Below, in pieces: positions 45,981 through 54,683 of a stretch of DNA of 64,000 bases (positions are counted from its first letter, which is position 1; each line of letters opens with the position of its first letter). The stretch is from the NCBI RefSeq assembly GCF_011290685.1, contig NZ_JAANYN010000008.1, forward strand, positions 174,107 through 238,106. The letters run 5' to 3'. The stretch comes from Cyclobacterium plantarum. GTDB taxonomy: Bacteria > Bacteroidota > Bacteroidia > Cytophagales > Cyclobacteriaceae. Made by a program: the position numbers and the translations under genes. The notes under the pieces are model-generated. The model did no database searches, had not been told where the DNA came from, and saw only the letters and a list, made by a program, of their open reading frames with translations.

Positions 45981-47396
45981 TTAGTCTATTTGGACCGAAA
46001 AATGGACAAAATGCTCCGTATCGTTGGAAACAATCGTTAAGTCATGCCGGTCGGAATACAGTACCTGCAATCGCTTGCGCACATTGTCCAAACCGATACC
46101 GGATTCATCGGTAGGGTCTTTCAGGGCCTTCGGCGGATGCAGGGAATTGACCACATCCAGGTGTACCGAACCGGCAAGGCAACGCAGGTTAATTCGGATC
46201 CATGATTTATTTTTTGTGCTGATGCCGTGTTTAAAAGCATTTTCTACGAAAGGGATAAGCAGCATGGGCGCAATGGTTCCTTCACAGTGTTCTTCGTTCA
46301 ATTTAATGCTAATTTCTAAATTATCCTCCTTTTTAAAGCGCAGCATCTGCAGATCCAGGTAATTGCGCAGGTATTCGATTTCCCGGCGTAGGGGGATTTT
46401 GTCCAGTTGGTTTTCGTGCAGCATAAAGCGCATCATGTCCCCCAGTTTTTGGATCCCATCCGAGGTCTTTTCGGCATTTTCCATCAATGCAGCACCATAC
46501 AGCGTATTTAAGGCATTGAACAGAAAATGAGGGTTGATTTGGGATTTGAGAAATCGGAGGTCGGCCGATCCCCGGTCCACCTGATGGCTGAGGTTTTCAA
46601 TCTTGTCTTTCATTCCAAAGTACTTTTCGAAAGCAAGGTCGGAAAGGGGGAGGGCCACCAACTGGATGACCAAACCCGTACCCAAACCAAGGAAAACCAA
46701 AACCGCTTCCTGGTCCATGAGCCCGGCAAATAGCAGAAAGCCGGGAAAAATAAGAATTAAAAGGATATTGAACCATAGGGCAGCCCGCTTTTTCCCTCGC
46801 AAACGCTTCCTGTAAATCAAAAAATAATTATACAGAATTACCAGAATGGAGGCGGGCAGAAATAGGGCCAGGGCTACAGAAATATCTTGTGAAACCAAAA
46901 AATCAAATTGAAATAGTAGCAGGATCACAAAGAAAAAGATGCTACACAGCCTCAACAAGTTATAGGTGAGGTAATCATTCATTTTTGGAGGTAGAAAAAC
47001 CTGCTTTATCATCAGCACCCAAACCAGGTAACTCAGGTAAAGGGCCATGATGGTAAAATAGAATGGGGTAAATGGGGGCTGGATAATGCCGGTGCCGGCA
47101 GCCACCAATGTGACAAGCACATAGGAGACCAGAAAAATCAACAAGCTATATCCGATAAACGGACCTTTACGAGAATCTTGCCGGTACCTGGGAATCAGCA
47201 CCCGGTGCATCAGGTAAAAGACGACAAATAAGATTATAGGAATAATCACCTTGGCAAAATTCCCGGCAGCAGGACCATAGTTATATGGCTGGTGTATATT
47301 GCCTGTACTGAGAATATTGACCAGAACAGTGATCAAAAAAACAAAAGTGACTGTCCACCATTCGATTTCCTGAAACGCTAACGGTTTGTTTTTCAT
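45981..47396 (-). CDS. LytS-type sensor histidine kinase
   Basis: 471 residues. Seven or eight membrane segments occupy 1-250 in place of a periplasmic domain; then a His_kinase domain with the phosphoacceptor H290 in QINPHFLFNALNTLY and an HATPase_c domain (VENAFKHG, GIGLDNVRKRL). It pairs with the LytTR regulator downstream. A membrane-embedded input resembles kinases sensing the state of the membrane or small molecules. Confidence 0.88.
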   Translation of the reverse strand: MKNKPLAFQEIEWWTVTFVFLITVLVNILSTGNIHQPYNYGPAAGNFAKVIIPIILFVVFYLMHRVLIPRYRQDSRKGPFIGYSLLIFLVSYVLVTLVAAGTGIIQPPFTPFYFTIMALYLSYLVWVLMIKQVFLPPKMNDYLTYNLLRLCSIFFFVILLLFQFDFLVSQDISVALALFLPASILVILYNYFLIYRKRLRGKKRAALWFNILLILIFPGFLLFAGLMDQEAVLVFLGLGTGLVIQLVALPLSDLAFEKYFGMKDKIENLSHQVDRGSADLRFLKSQINPHFLFNALNTLYGAALMENAEKTSDGIQKLGDMMRFMLHENQLDKIPLRREIEYLRNYLDLQMLRFKKEDNLEISIKLNEEHCEGTIAPMLLIPFVENAFKHGISTKNKSWIRINLRCLAGSVHLDVVNSLHPPKALKDPTDESGIGLDNVRKRLQVLYSDRHDLTIVSNDTEHFVHFSVQID

Positions 47397-47408
47397 TTTA
47401 TATGCTAA

Positions 47409-47561
47409 TTAAAAATTAAAATTTATTCCGAATACCCTGTACTCAGTTTGAATTGGGATTTTTTGATTTGTAGCTTCACATGCCCCACAAGTCAAATAGA
47501 TATTGTATAACAAACCGGCGAGGATAAGCGCAATATAGGTTCTCTTTGTAGCTTTAGTCAT
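47409..47561 (-). CDS. putative small membrane protein ahead of the LytS kinase
   Basis: About 50 residues starting at the ATG on the complement of 47559-47561 (a longer 74-residue reading starts at 47633). One hydrophobic helix (TYIALILAGLLYNIYL) followed by a short segment with CGACEA. It lies 12 bp upstream of the kinase. I do not recognise it; it may be a genuine accessory microprotein or chance. Confidence 0.3.
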   Translation of the reverse strand: MTKATKRTYIALILAGLLYNIYLTCGACEATNQKIPIQTEYRVFGINFNF

Positions 47562-47947
47562 GGTGATTATCAGGGTAAAATACCTCGGGATTTGGTCATT
47601 TCTTTTTGTCCAGTATCCGGAAGCATTAATCATGACACAAGAATAAACTGCGATGAAACTTTAATCAAATTAATGTGACGAAATGGTGGAAAGTTGGGAT
47701 GGAAATTAAGGGGTTAACTATTTAGGGTAGGTAATCGATCTAACTCATTTAAAACTTATTGATTTTCTTTAGTTGGTTTTAAGCGTTAAATTTGATTTTT
47801 TTCAAGTTTAAAAGTAGCATAATTTTTTAAAATCGAGGACCTGACAAATAATAACGCTGGGTATAGATCTAATGCAAGGTACAAGTAAATATAGGGATAA
47901 TGCTTTTTTATATTAGCCCTATTTTCAGTGTTTAAAGTTATGTTCTC

Positions 47948-48005
47948 TTTCTTTTTGTTCCCGATTCGCTTCGCTATTCGGGAAAGGCTTTGAAACAAAA
48001 AGAAA
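47948..48005. repeat. nested inverted repeat with TTTCTTTTTGTT ends
   Basis: TTTCTTTTTGTT (47948-47959) is an exact complement of AACAAAAAGAAA (47994-48005). Inside, CCCGA and TCGGG form a second stem. This kind of composite palindrome recurs in Bacteroidota spacers (recalled, not searched). Confidence 0.65.
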
Positions 48006-48102
48006 CAAACCCGCCTCCCGGAGGGCAGGAAATTCAAGACAAAAAAATCCATCTCCCCGCAAACCCACCACTGGCTCCTGAGAAAAGGTGGTAGCATATT
48101 AC

Positions 48103-48191
48103 CAGGCCTGAAGGGCCTGAACAATAAAAACCCTGGGTGTCAACCCAGGGCTGGCAAAGTCCTAAAAAATTTCCAACCCCGGGAGGGGTTG
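48103..48191. repeat. array of three short hairpins
   Basis: Three consecutive stems: CAGGCC/GGCCTG (48103-48119), CCCTGGGT/ACCCAGGG (48131-48150), CAACCCC/GGGGTTG (48174-48191), each with a short loop. They lie between the phosphatase stop (48205) and the LytS kinase. The regular series resembles REP-like clusters, but no transposase is in the window. Confidence 0.65.
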
Positions 48192-48204
48192 AACAGCGAC
48201 CAAT

Positions 48205-49530
48205 TTAGGGACTGACCTTTAAGGTTTCCGGATATTCGTCGATAATTTTACCATTTTCATTGATCATCAGGAAGTGCTGGTGGGGGCCCTGCAGGGTGAC
48301 GATGATGGCGGAATTTTCTTCCGCGGATTTTGTCAGGTACCAGACTTCTTCCGGGGTTTTGGGCTTCTTTTTCTCCACTCCCCAGGAACCATCACCCAGG
48401 TACACAATTCCATTGGGGTGGATGGCATTGTTTTTTACCGGGTAGCTTCGCTTATAGGTATGGTCGTCGTTTTCCAGGGCTACCCGAACATCATACTCCT
48501 CGAAGAGTGGAATCCAGTTATCAAGTACTTCCTCTGACCAGAATTGAAGTCGCTTTCCTCCAGGCTCCACCCGACCTGAGGGATATGCCGGTTTATGGTA
48601 AACGGGAATCAGGTGAGGCCGGCCTTGCCTGCTTTGCAGGGTTTTTTCCAGCCAGTCCGTTTGGGTACCGCTGATCAGGTTACTATGGGAACTGTCCAGG
48701 ATGATCAGGCTCAGGTAATCCCCGATATCCAGTACTCCGTAGCCCGGCTGGCCGGGAAAAGCGAACAGGGGATAGAAAAAGGGTCCTTTGGCCAGGCGCA
48801 TGGCATCGGTGGGTTCCTCCATTTCGCCTTCTTTCACCTTTGCGATAAAGGCCGGCATGCCCATCTCCGCATTGATCACACTTTCCGATGCCGGGTAATG
48901 GTGATTGATGACATCGTGGTTGCCCAGGCCTACAATGACCGGAACGACACGTCCTTCTTCGGAGATAAGCGTTTCCCGGATCCCATCAAACCACTGATAC
49001 CATAGGTCCACGTTCTCCTTGTTTCCATTGGCATAGGCCAGGTCACCGCCCCAGACAATAAAATCCGGATCGTACGGCATCACGGCCCGGTTCATTTGCC
49101 GAAATAGCTCCCCGTGGGAGGTATCCCCACCGGCAGCAAAGCGGAGGGGGCGGTGGTTTTTGGCCGGTAGGGTGCGAAAGGAGAAGACCCGCTGAAATTC
49201 CCCTACACGAAATTCATAGTTTGAATCAGGTCTCAGGTCGGTCAGTTCGATGCGGTGAATGCGACGATCTGAATGGGGGAAAGAAAAGGATGTGGAAGAA
49301 GCTGTCTGCCACTCGGCTGTGCCTTTCGAGCGATAGGAAAGCGTTTTCAGGGCGTCATCTTCCGGAAGGGTATGCCAGTCAATGCTAATGGTGCTGGTAG
49401 GGTCTTGCTGCCAGGTAAGCAGGATGCCGGCAGGTTCGGTCTGAGCCAGCGTAGCTGCACAGAGGCAAATGAACAACAGTTGACAGGTGAAAAAGCGTAA
49501 CCAAAGGCTGGGGGTAAAACGGTACTGCAT
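48205..49530 (-). CDS. purple acid phosphatase-like metallophosphoesterase
   Basis: 441 residues with a signal peptide (about 1-29, LLFICLCAATLAQ). Residues about 35-120 are a fibronectin-III-like domain (ILLTWQQDPTSTISIDW). The catalytic domain has the metal motifs GGDTSHG, GGDLAYANG, GLGNHD and YHKPAY; the usual G-H-x-H is represented by ENDDHTYKRSYP. It should hydrolyse phosphate esters in the periplasm. Confidence 0.85.
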   Translation of the reverse strand: MQYRFTPSLWLRFFTCQLLFICLCAATLAQTEPAGILLTWQQDPTSTISIDWHTLPEDDALKTLSYRSKGTAEWQTASSTSFSFPHSDRRIHRIELTDLRPDSNYEFRVGEFQRVFSFRTLPAKNHRPLRFAAGGDTSHGELFRQMNRAVMPYDPDFIVWGGDLAYANGNKENVDLWYQWFDGIRETLISEEGRVVPVIVGLGNHDVINHHYPASESVINAEMGMPAFIAKVKEGEMEEPTDAMRLAKGPFFYPLFAFPGQPGYGVLDIGDYLSLIILDSSHSNLISGTQTDWLEKTLQSRQGRPHLIPVYHKPAYPSGRVEPGGKRLQFWSEEVLDNWIPLFEEYDVRVALENDDHTYKRSYPVKNNAIHPNGIVYLGDGSWGVEKKKPKTPEEVWYLTKSAEENSAIIVTLQGPHQHFLMINENGKIIDEYPETLKVSP

Positions 49531-50032
49531 GGATTTGTTGGTTTTTGGTAAATATACCGGAAATGGGAAAAAGTGCCTATTTGGAGTGGATTAAAAAGGG
49601 CTATCCTTGCTAATTTCGAATGATTATAGCAGATATTTCTTCGTTTTTATCCATTTAGTACTGGAAATCGGTTGCTACTTAATCAACGTGCCTGTTAGTT
49701 AAAAACCGCAATAGGATGGGGGAGATGACACAGCTGGTGCAGACTTTTTATTACAAATACTACGACATAAGTAGGTATTCGTTCGAAAGCAATTTTTGAG
49801 AGGGGTTCCTTTACCGGAAAGAAAATAATAAATAAGGGCTAGACAAGGAAAGGACGCAAAATGGACTACGACCACTACAGACGGTGCGAGGGGGTTATGA
49901 ACCAAACATGAGTTTGTTATACCATTTGAACCGATAAATCCCGGCCCATTTCCACATTTTCGGAAAGTCTTTTTTCTCAATAAAAGATTTTATTCAAATT
50001 TGTAAAGTCTATATTTACATTATACAAAATAA
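49531..50032. other. 502-bp intergenic region, no recognisable gene
   Basis: The only open frame of any length (49699-49980, minus) has no domain or start context and looks like chance. The last 40 bp hold the likely higBA promoter and operator. Confidence 0.6.
50002..50018 (+). promoter_or_regulatory. candidate operator of the higBA module
   Basis: GTAAA-N7-TTTAC is a perfect dyad at 50002-50018, nested in a wider TTTGTA/TACAAA pair (49999-50028), and overlaps a TATATTTA sequence that resembles a -7 box. It ends 15 bp before the toxin start. HigA-type antitoxins normally autoregulate at such dyads. Confidence 0.38.
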
Positions 50033-50317
50033 ATGATCAAGACATTTAAACATAAGGGTATAAAGCTGTTTTGGGAAACAGGCAACAGTAAGTCTTTGCC
50101 CGCCATTCAGGTTAATAAGATCCGTAGGGTACTGGATATTATAGATAATTTAAGTGATGTACCTCAGGACCTGTCGCCATTCAGAGGATTGAGACCACAC
50201 CCGTTAAAAGGAGATCTTCAAGGATATTGGAGTCTGGACATTACCGGGAACTATCGGATACTGTTCAGATTTGAGGATGGTAAGGCTTATGATCTAACCT
50301 ATATTGATACACACTAA
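50033..50317 (+). CDS. higB: HigB-type RelE-superfamily toxin
   Basis: 94 residues, full length for HigB. MIKTFKHKGIKLFWETG and RLHPLKGD-type RPHPLKGDLQGYWSLDITGNYRI (about 55-77) and RFEDGKAYDLTYIDTH are diagnostic. It cleaves mRNA on the ribosome. The antitoxin gene follows with 12 bp between, toxin first, as usual for higBA. Confidence 0.9.
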   Translation: MIKTFKHKGIKLFWETGNSKSLPAIQVNKIRRVLDIIDNLSDVPQDLSPFRGLRPHPLKGDLQGYWSLDITGNYRILFRFEDGKAYDLTYIDTH

Positions 50318-50329
50318 ATTAAATTGCAT

Positions 50330-50629
50330 ATGAAACGTGGAATAGAACACAATACACACCCTGGGGAGGTTTTAAAGGAAGAAGTGATTCGTGCCAATCG
50401 ACTGACGATTGGAAAGGCGGCTGAGCTGCTTGGGGTTACGCGACCTACATTATCAAACATTGTAAATGAAAAGGCATCAATCACTCCAAATATGTCCCTT
50501 AGGCTAGCCAAAGTCTTTGGAGGAAATGCAGACTTTTGGTTAAGGATGCAGCTTTCACATGATCTGAGGAAAGCTGAAAAGCAGTTTAATGAGAATCCCC
50601 CGAAAATAAAACAATTCGAATTTCAATAG
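50330..50629 (+). CDS. higA: HigA antitoxin (XRE family)
   Basis: 99 residues from the ATG at 50330. HigA signature HPGEVLKEEVI at the N-terminus, then an HTH (IGKAAELLGVTRPTLSNIVN). It neutralises HigB and should repress its own promoter. The module appears intact. Confidence 0.9.
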   Translation: MKRGIEHNTHPGEVLKEEVIRANRLTIGKAAELLGVTRPTLSNIVNEKASITPNMSLRLAKVFGGNADFWLRMQLSHDLRKAEKQFNENPPKIKQFEFQ

Positions 50630-50633
50630 ACTC

Positions 50634-50653
50634 ATTGATTAAATTCCATCAAT
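50634..50653 (+). promoter_or_regulatory. candidate operator upstream of the YefM antitoxin
   Basis: ATTGAT-N8-ATCAAT is a perfect dyad ending 13 bp before the ATG at 50667. YefM proteins autoregulate at palindromes near their start. Confidence 0.3.
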
Positions 50654-50666
50654 AAAATTTTGTCTG

Positions 50667-50915
50667 ATGAAAACCATAACAATGACCGAATTGCGTAAGT
50701 CCATGAAAAGGCATCTTGACTACGTATCCAAGGATTCAGGGACGATTATCGTTCCCAGAAAAAGTGGTCAGCATGCAGTGGTAATGATATCGGAGGAGGA
50801 GTACAACTCGATTAACGAAACGCTTCACCTGATGTCAACCAAGGCGAATAGGGAACGTCTGGAAGAATCAATCCAACAGCATAAAGGCGAGAAAGCAGTT
50901 CCTTTTAAACCTTGA
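50667..50915 (+). CDS. Phd/YefM family antitoxin
   Basis: 82 residues. The N-terminal half is the Phd/YefM fold (TMTELRKSMKRHLDYVSKD, IIVPRKSGQHAVVMISEEEY). The C-terminal toxin-binding helix is acidic/polar (LEESIQQHKGEKAV). It appears full length but its YoeB partner downstream is broken, making this an orphan antitoxin. Confidence 0.85.
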   Translation: MKTITMTELRKSMKRHLDYVSKDSGTIIVPRKSGQHAVVMISEEEYNSINETLHLMSTKANRERLEESIQQHKGEKAVPFKP

Positions 50916-50916
50916 T

Positions 50917-51015
50917 GAACAAGGTAATTATAGAAGATATTGGTCCAGGCGTATCAATAAAGAACACCTATTGGTTTATGTGGTGTCAGGAACAAAAGGG
51001 AGGGACCAGAAATGA
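50917..51015 (+). pseudogene. remnant of a YoeB toxin gene
   Basis: In the frame starting just after the YefM stop, 50938-51015 encodes YWSRRINKEHLLVYVVSG then GTKGRDQK and a TGA. This is the C-terminal active region of YoeB (family: GYWSRRINQEHRLVY), but about 50 N-terminal residues, including the catalytic glutamate, are absent and there is no start codon. A deletion between the antitoxin and toxin genes is inferred. Confidence 0.7.
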
Positions 51016-51110
51016 ACGATTATTCAGTGCAGGTTTCATTATTAATTGATGGGGCGGAATTATCAGTATTTAACATAATATAAATTATATAACACCCGAT
51101 GGAATAAGAG

Positions 51111-51356
51111 TTAAACAACATTGCTCTCAAACCAGGTTTTGAGGCGTTTGTGAAAAAAAAGACGGCCATAGTGTGTCTTCAAATATTTTTCCCGCTTTAT
51201 CGCATCCCAATTTTCGATACAAGCTTCGTAGTAGATTAATTGAAGTGGCCGTCTTGATTTCGTTGATTGAACGAGTCCGTCATTATGTTGTTCAATTCTT
51301 AATTTCAAATCCTGAGTGAATCCGATTTTGGTGGCATATATGTTAAAGCAAATCAC
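51111..51356 (-). pseudogene. GIY-YIG nuclease with degraded N-terminus
   Basis: Up to 81 residues from a GTG. Residues 11-81 match small GIY-YIG proteins (IGFTQDLKLRIEQHNDGLV, RRPLQLIYYEAC, AIKREKYLKTHYGR). The first half of the signature, the Y-x-Y strand, is replaced by unrelated sequence (FNIYATKIG in place of YIG), so the nuclease is probably inactive. Confidence 0.6.
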
Positions 51357-51499
51357 GGCAATTTTATTGATAAATTCATGAATTGTACGTTGAGCTCTAT
51401 CGGATAATTATCATAAAATCAATTCATTTGTAAAAAAAATCTCAGGGTATCGTTTAAATATTCTACTATTATATTAGTGATTGATCCAAATTCCATCCA

Positions 51500-51967
51500 C
51501 TAGTTTCCCAATTTATAATCAAACTTTCTAACATCCACCACCTTGAGCAAATCCTGGATACCCGGGAATCTGGGATTGACCAATAGGTTATGTTCTTCCG
51601 GGTAAAAAGATAGGTGCAACCGGGCTGATGGAACCTTTAAAAATGGAAAACTATTTTCTATCAGCCACAGTTTGCCAAAATCTTGTGTTGCTTTGTTATG
51701 GGGCAACATGTCCCAGTTCTGTGGAAGGCTTTGCTTTTCAAGCGTACCAATCAGTTCACTATCAAGAATTTCATAAATAACCACATACCATGTTTCAAGC
51801 GCAGACGAAGTACCTTTTATACAAAGGTATTCTAAAGCCGCCAAAGCCGCCGAACTACCGGTGTAAATCATAGGATAAGCCTTGGGATTCCACCTCCCCC
51901 CTGATAATGAACTACTAAAAGGCTCCCGGTGGTATTTTTCTGACATCATGCGGTAATAAGTCAACAT
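51500..51967 (-). CDS. RES-domain toxin
   Basis: 155 residues. The RES family pattern is present: YYRM at the start, GGRWNP (R25), YTGSSAALAALEYL (Y35, E46) and HNLLVNPRFP near 125-134. These toxins degrade NAD+. The antitoxin gene ends 2 bp before its start, the usual antitoxin-first order. Confidence 0.88.
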   Translation of the reverse strand: MLTYYRMMSEKYHREPFSSSLSGGRWNPKAYPMIYTGSSAALAALEYLCIKGTSSALETWYVVIYEILDSELIGTLEKQSLPQNWDMLPHNKATQDFGKLWLIENSFPFLKVPSARLHLSFYPEEHNLLVNPRFPGIQDLLKVVDVRKFDYKLGN

Positions 51968-51969
51968 GC

Positions 51970-52515
51970 CTACATGACATTTCCGAAGTGAAGGGCATCT
52001 ATGGCCTCATGCGCCAGGTCTATACCCGTCATGGATACCATTAGGTCCGCAGGTTTGACCTGACCCAAAGCCATATTTGGCGTATTCAGCCAGGATTTTA
52101 AGCTGGATTCCCGACCAAAAATCTCCATCCCCTTTTTGATCACTTCGTCCATTTTAAAAAACTGGTAGGAACCCGGTATACCGATTTTACTGTCAGCAGA
52201 CCACCTGGAAACAGTGCTTTGAGAAACAGTTGCAGCTTTGGCCAAATCAACCATTTTAAGATCCAAAAAATCAATTATCGGGGTAATCTCAGCATAAGTC
52301 AGTTTATCTTCCAGCTTTCTAGCCACCTCAGCCAAACTCTTTGCACATTTAAAACCATTTAAAAAATAACCATAACCGTTCTTGACCTCATAACTGACTT
52401 GCTGGTCTCCCTTTTTGACCAAAAAAGTATCAGAAATGCCATAAGGCTTTTCATAATCACTGATATGGGAATGATCTTCAGAATTAAGGTCTTTATATTT
52501 CTTGTTTTTTTTCAT
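51970..52515 (-). CDS. Xre/MbcA/ParS-type antitoxin (DUF2384)
   Basis: 181 residues: a central HTH-like region (MVDLAKAATVSQSTVSRW, about 92-109) and a C-terminal DUF2384 toxin-binding domain (VIKKGMEIFGRESSLKSWLN, HEAIDALHFG). It should bind the RES toxin and repress the operon. The first 60 residues form a longer N-terminal extension than in short members. Confidence 0.87.
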   Translation of the reverse strand: MKKNKKYKDLNSEDHSHISDYEKPYGISDTFLVKKGDQQVSYEVKNGYGYFLNGFKCAKSLAEVARKLEDKLTYAEITPIIDFLDLKMVDLAKAATVSQSTVSRWSADSKIGIPGSYQFFKMDEVIKKGMEIFGRESSLKSWLNTPNMALGQVKPADLMVSMTGIDLAHEAIDALHFGNVM

Positions 52516-52517
52516 TT

Positions 52518-52535
52518 GACTTTCTAATATAAGTC
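52518..52535 (-). promoter_or_regulatory. candidate operator for the RES-Xre module
   Basis: GACTT-N8-AAGTC is a perfect dyad immediately upstream of the antitoxin ATG (complement of 52513-52515), with a direct repeat CATTTGA on each side (52513, 52535). It overlaps TATATTAG, a near -7 box. Autorepression at this site is inferred. Confidence 0.38.
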
Positions 52536-52697
52536 ATTTGAAAGAATAAAACAAATTATTTATTTTTTTTTACAAGCATCAACACGCTTTTCAACTTGAA
52601 TTCAATACCATGGAATTACCAAATGGATTGGAATGGGCAGAAAAACAAGTAATTTCTCCTGAAAAATGAAATTGTAAAATCTGTTGTTTGTTTAAAA

Positions 52698-53933
52698 TCA
52701 ATTACCTAACACTTCCCCACTCCTTCTATTCCCCCATCTATCCATCCAATAGATATACCAAAGCCTGGCATCTGAGGGAATTGTGACTTTACCTTTGGCT
52801 ATATCAAGTGGTTTCAATTTCCACTCCCTTTCCGGATTACGGTTGTCATCAGCAGTGTATGCCAGGTAAACTTCTTTCGGCGCAGGAGTAATCGAATACC
52901 TGGCCTGACTCCCCTTTTGGCTTAATTTAATTGAACTAATAAATTCGGCTTTATTTTCGAGATGGGTACTGATATAGCGGTAAATCTCCCCGGGTTCTGC
53001 TCCGTGCAAATGGCTATGTTTCAGTTCCGGTATCATGGAATACTGGGCATTCCCGGCCAGATTAGCCGTTTTCTGCCAGTTTTCAACGAAATAGGCAAAA
53101 TCATTGGTGCCGTTGATAAACAGCATGGGAACCCTTGCATGGCCCACATAACTGGAAGGATCCCAAAGTTCAACCCAATTTTTTGTTCCCTCAATTCCAA
53201 GTGAATCAAAATGGCTGTCCCAGGCACTTCCTTCATGGAGAAAGCCCGCTCCATATACCGGCACGGCGGCGCTGAATCGATGATCCACTCCGGCTACCAG
53301 GTTGGTCAGATAACCGCCCCAACTGATACCCGTTATGGCTGTCTTATCCGGATCCACCTCCGGAAAGCTGCGGATCAGGGAGTGCGCCCGGATTATATTC
53401 GATACCGAATGAAATTGCCATTGGGCGGTAAATTCTTCATCCAATCGAAAAAACTTGTGCTCGTCGTCCTGCAAGGGGCCTCCAGCAGCTAGCCGGGTGC
53501 TTTTTGAGCCCCAGGGCTTGTCCTGCTGGTCTTCGGGCAAAGGCTGGTTTCCACTCAGGTCCATGGCAATGGCGGCGTATCCTCTTTCGGCCCATTCCTG
53601 CGCCCAAATTCGAAAGGCTGTTCCTCCCCCACCATGAACCAACACGATGCCGGGAAACTCCCCAGTTCTTGGATTTTTTTCACCCAATGTAGCCGGACTG
53701 GCGTAGTAAGCAAAAACTTCCGTTACTTTACCTTCATATTCTTCACCGGTATAGACCAGCGACCAGACAGCGTCTTCCTGGTTTACCCAATGAAAGTCGG
53801 GAGCGGCTGATAAAGTCTCCAAATCCCAGGGAATTTTTCCTTGTAGATCCGGCGGGAGAGAAAGCCCCGTTTGGGCAAGCACCAGTCCTCGCAAAAGAAA
53901 GAGGGCTAAGCCGAATAAAATCGTTTTTTTCAT
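52698..53933 (-). CDS. secreted acetylxylan-esterase-like alpha/beta hydrolase
   Basis: 411 residues with a signal peptide (1-20). Oxyanion loop HGGGG at 100-104; nucleophile S204 in GISWGG; probable acid near FINGTNDFAY and histidine in LKHSHLHGAEPG. The C-terminal 90 residues form an extra beta domain. It resembles AXE1/PhoPQ-type hydrolases of Bacteroidota that act on acetylated polysaccharide or peptides; the substrate is unknown. Confidence 0.78.
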   Translation of the reverse strand: MKKTILFGLALFLLRGLVLAQTGLSLPPDLQGKIPWDLETLSAAPDFHWVNQEDAVWSLVYTGEEYEGKVTEVFAYYASPATLGEKNPRTGEFPGIVLVHGGGGTAFRIWAQEWAERGYAAIAMDLSGNQPLPEDQQDKPWGSKSTRLAAGGPLQDDEHKFFRLDEEFTAQWQFHSVSNIIRAHSLIRSFPEVDPDKTAITGISWGGYLTNLVAGVDHRFSAAVPVYGAGFLHEGSAWDSHFDSLGIEGTKNWVELWDPSSYVGHARVPMLFINGTNDFAYFVENWQKTANLAGNAQYSMIPELKHSHLHGAEPGEIYRYISTHLENKAEFISSIKLSQKGSQARYSITPAPKEVYLAYTADDNRNPEREWKLKPLDIAKGKVTIPSDARLWYIYWMDRWGNRRSGEVLGN

Positions 53934-54019
53934 ATTTCGAATCTATATTTCAATTCTTAATTTTTCGGTATTGGTTGAAAAAGAGATTTGAGTAACTTCT
54001 TTAATTGAGTGAGGCGAAT

Positions 54020-54544
54020 TCACTCATCTTCCCCCTCGCCTAACCCACTCAAAAAGTCATCCATTGATTTGGTGTTTCTTCTTTTCTCCTCAGGGGTCAT
54101 ATTCTTAAATTCCTCCATAGTCTTGTTCAGGTCTTCAAGTTGCTCTGCTATTTCCTCCTGGTCAAAAGAGAAAAATGTCATTTCATACAGGCAGTAGGCA
54201 ATGATTTCCAATTCCGTAAACTCCTTAAATGCACGCTCATCCACCTTCATGCCAAGCCAAATGTCCCAGGGAGTAAATTCACGGGCCAAGCCATCGTTTC
54301 CAGATAACGGATCCACTCTTCCATCAGCGTGGTACCCATCTACATCCACATAATTTTCATCTTCTTCCCTGATTTCAGTCAGCCGGATGACAATATCGCT
54401 GGAAGGATCAGGTTTCATTTCCAATAGCTGGTTGAACACCTCTCTATATGCATCGATCTGCTCTTCTTGATCTGGATAAAGCCGATTTAGTTCTGTTTCA
54501 ATGCTTAGCCAGCGTTGCCTTCGGATCAATTCGTGGAATGTCAT
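54020..54544 (-). CDS. DUF6557-type hypothetical protein
   Basis: 174 residues, acidic, no signal. The N-terminus TFHELIRRQRWLSIETELNRL and the central DPLSGNDGLAREFTPWDIWL match what I recall of the DUF6557 family, common in Bacteroidota. The C-terminus is a coiled helix. Function unknown. It lies between the esterase and the DUF559/repeat region. Confidence 0.6.
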   Translation of the reverse strand: MTFHELIRRQRWLSIETELNRLYPDQEEQIDAYREVFNQLLEMKPDPSSDIVIRLTEIREEDENYVDVDGYHADGRVDPLSGNDGLAREFTPWDIWLGMKVDERAFKEFTELEIIAYCLYEMTFFSFDQEEIAEQLEDLNKTMEEFKNMTPEEKRRNTKSMDDFLSGLGEGEDE

Positions 54545-54620
54545 GGTTGGGTTATTATAAGGTTGTGTCTTCTTGTTTTATATTATTCTGACTCCCCTCC
54601 ATTTTTCCACCTACTCTAAC

Positions 54621-54683
54621 CCCCCTACTGTTTTAGGAGGGGGGTTGGGGGGTGGTTGACGGGGCTCGGGAGGTAGAAACACT
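54621..54683 (+). repeat. G-rich palindromic repeat, copy 1
   Basis: Starts with a 23-base palindrome (54621-54643; one arm CCCCCTACT, loop GTTTT, arm AGGAGGGGG) and continues as a G-rich run to the AGGTAGAAACACT tail. It matches copy 3 at 55361-55423 in the same orientation at about 57 of 63 positions, by eye. The DUF559 stop codon lies inside its loop. Confidence 0.75.

Larger units (their letters stand above)
47634..48204. other. 571-bp intergenic region of AT-rich sequence and hairpins
   Basis: No convincing gene. The left half (47634-47940) is AT-rich and may hold the kinase promoter. The right half (47948-48191) is a set of inverted repeats listed separately. Confidence 0.6.

Noticed and set aside
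47786-48124. 112-codon open frame on the minus strand
   Set aside because: It is built from the hairpin-rich repeat region and shows no protein-like pattern.
49699-49980. 93-codon minus-strand open frame
   Set aside because: No plausible ribosome site, low-complexity composition and no family resemblance.
54006-54026. TGAGTGA/TCACTCA hairpin at the end of the DUF6557-type gene
   Set aside because: Overlaps the stop codon and lacks a T-tract, so not convincing as a terminator.
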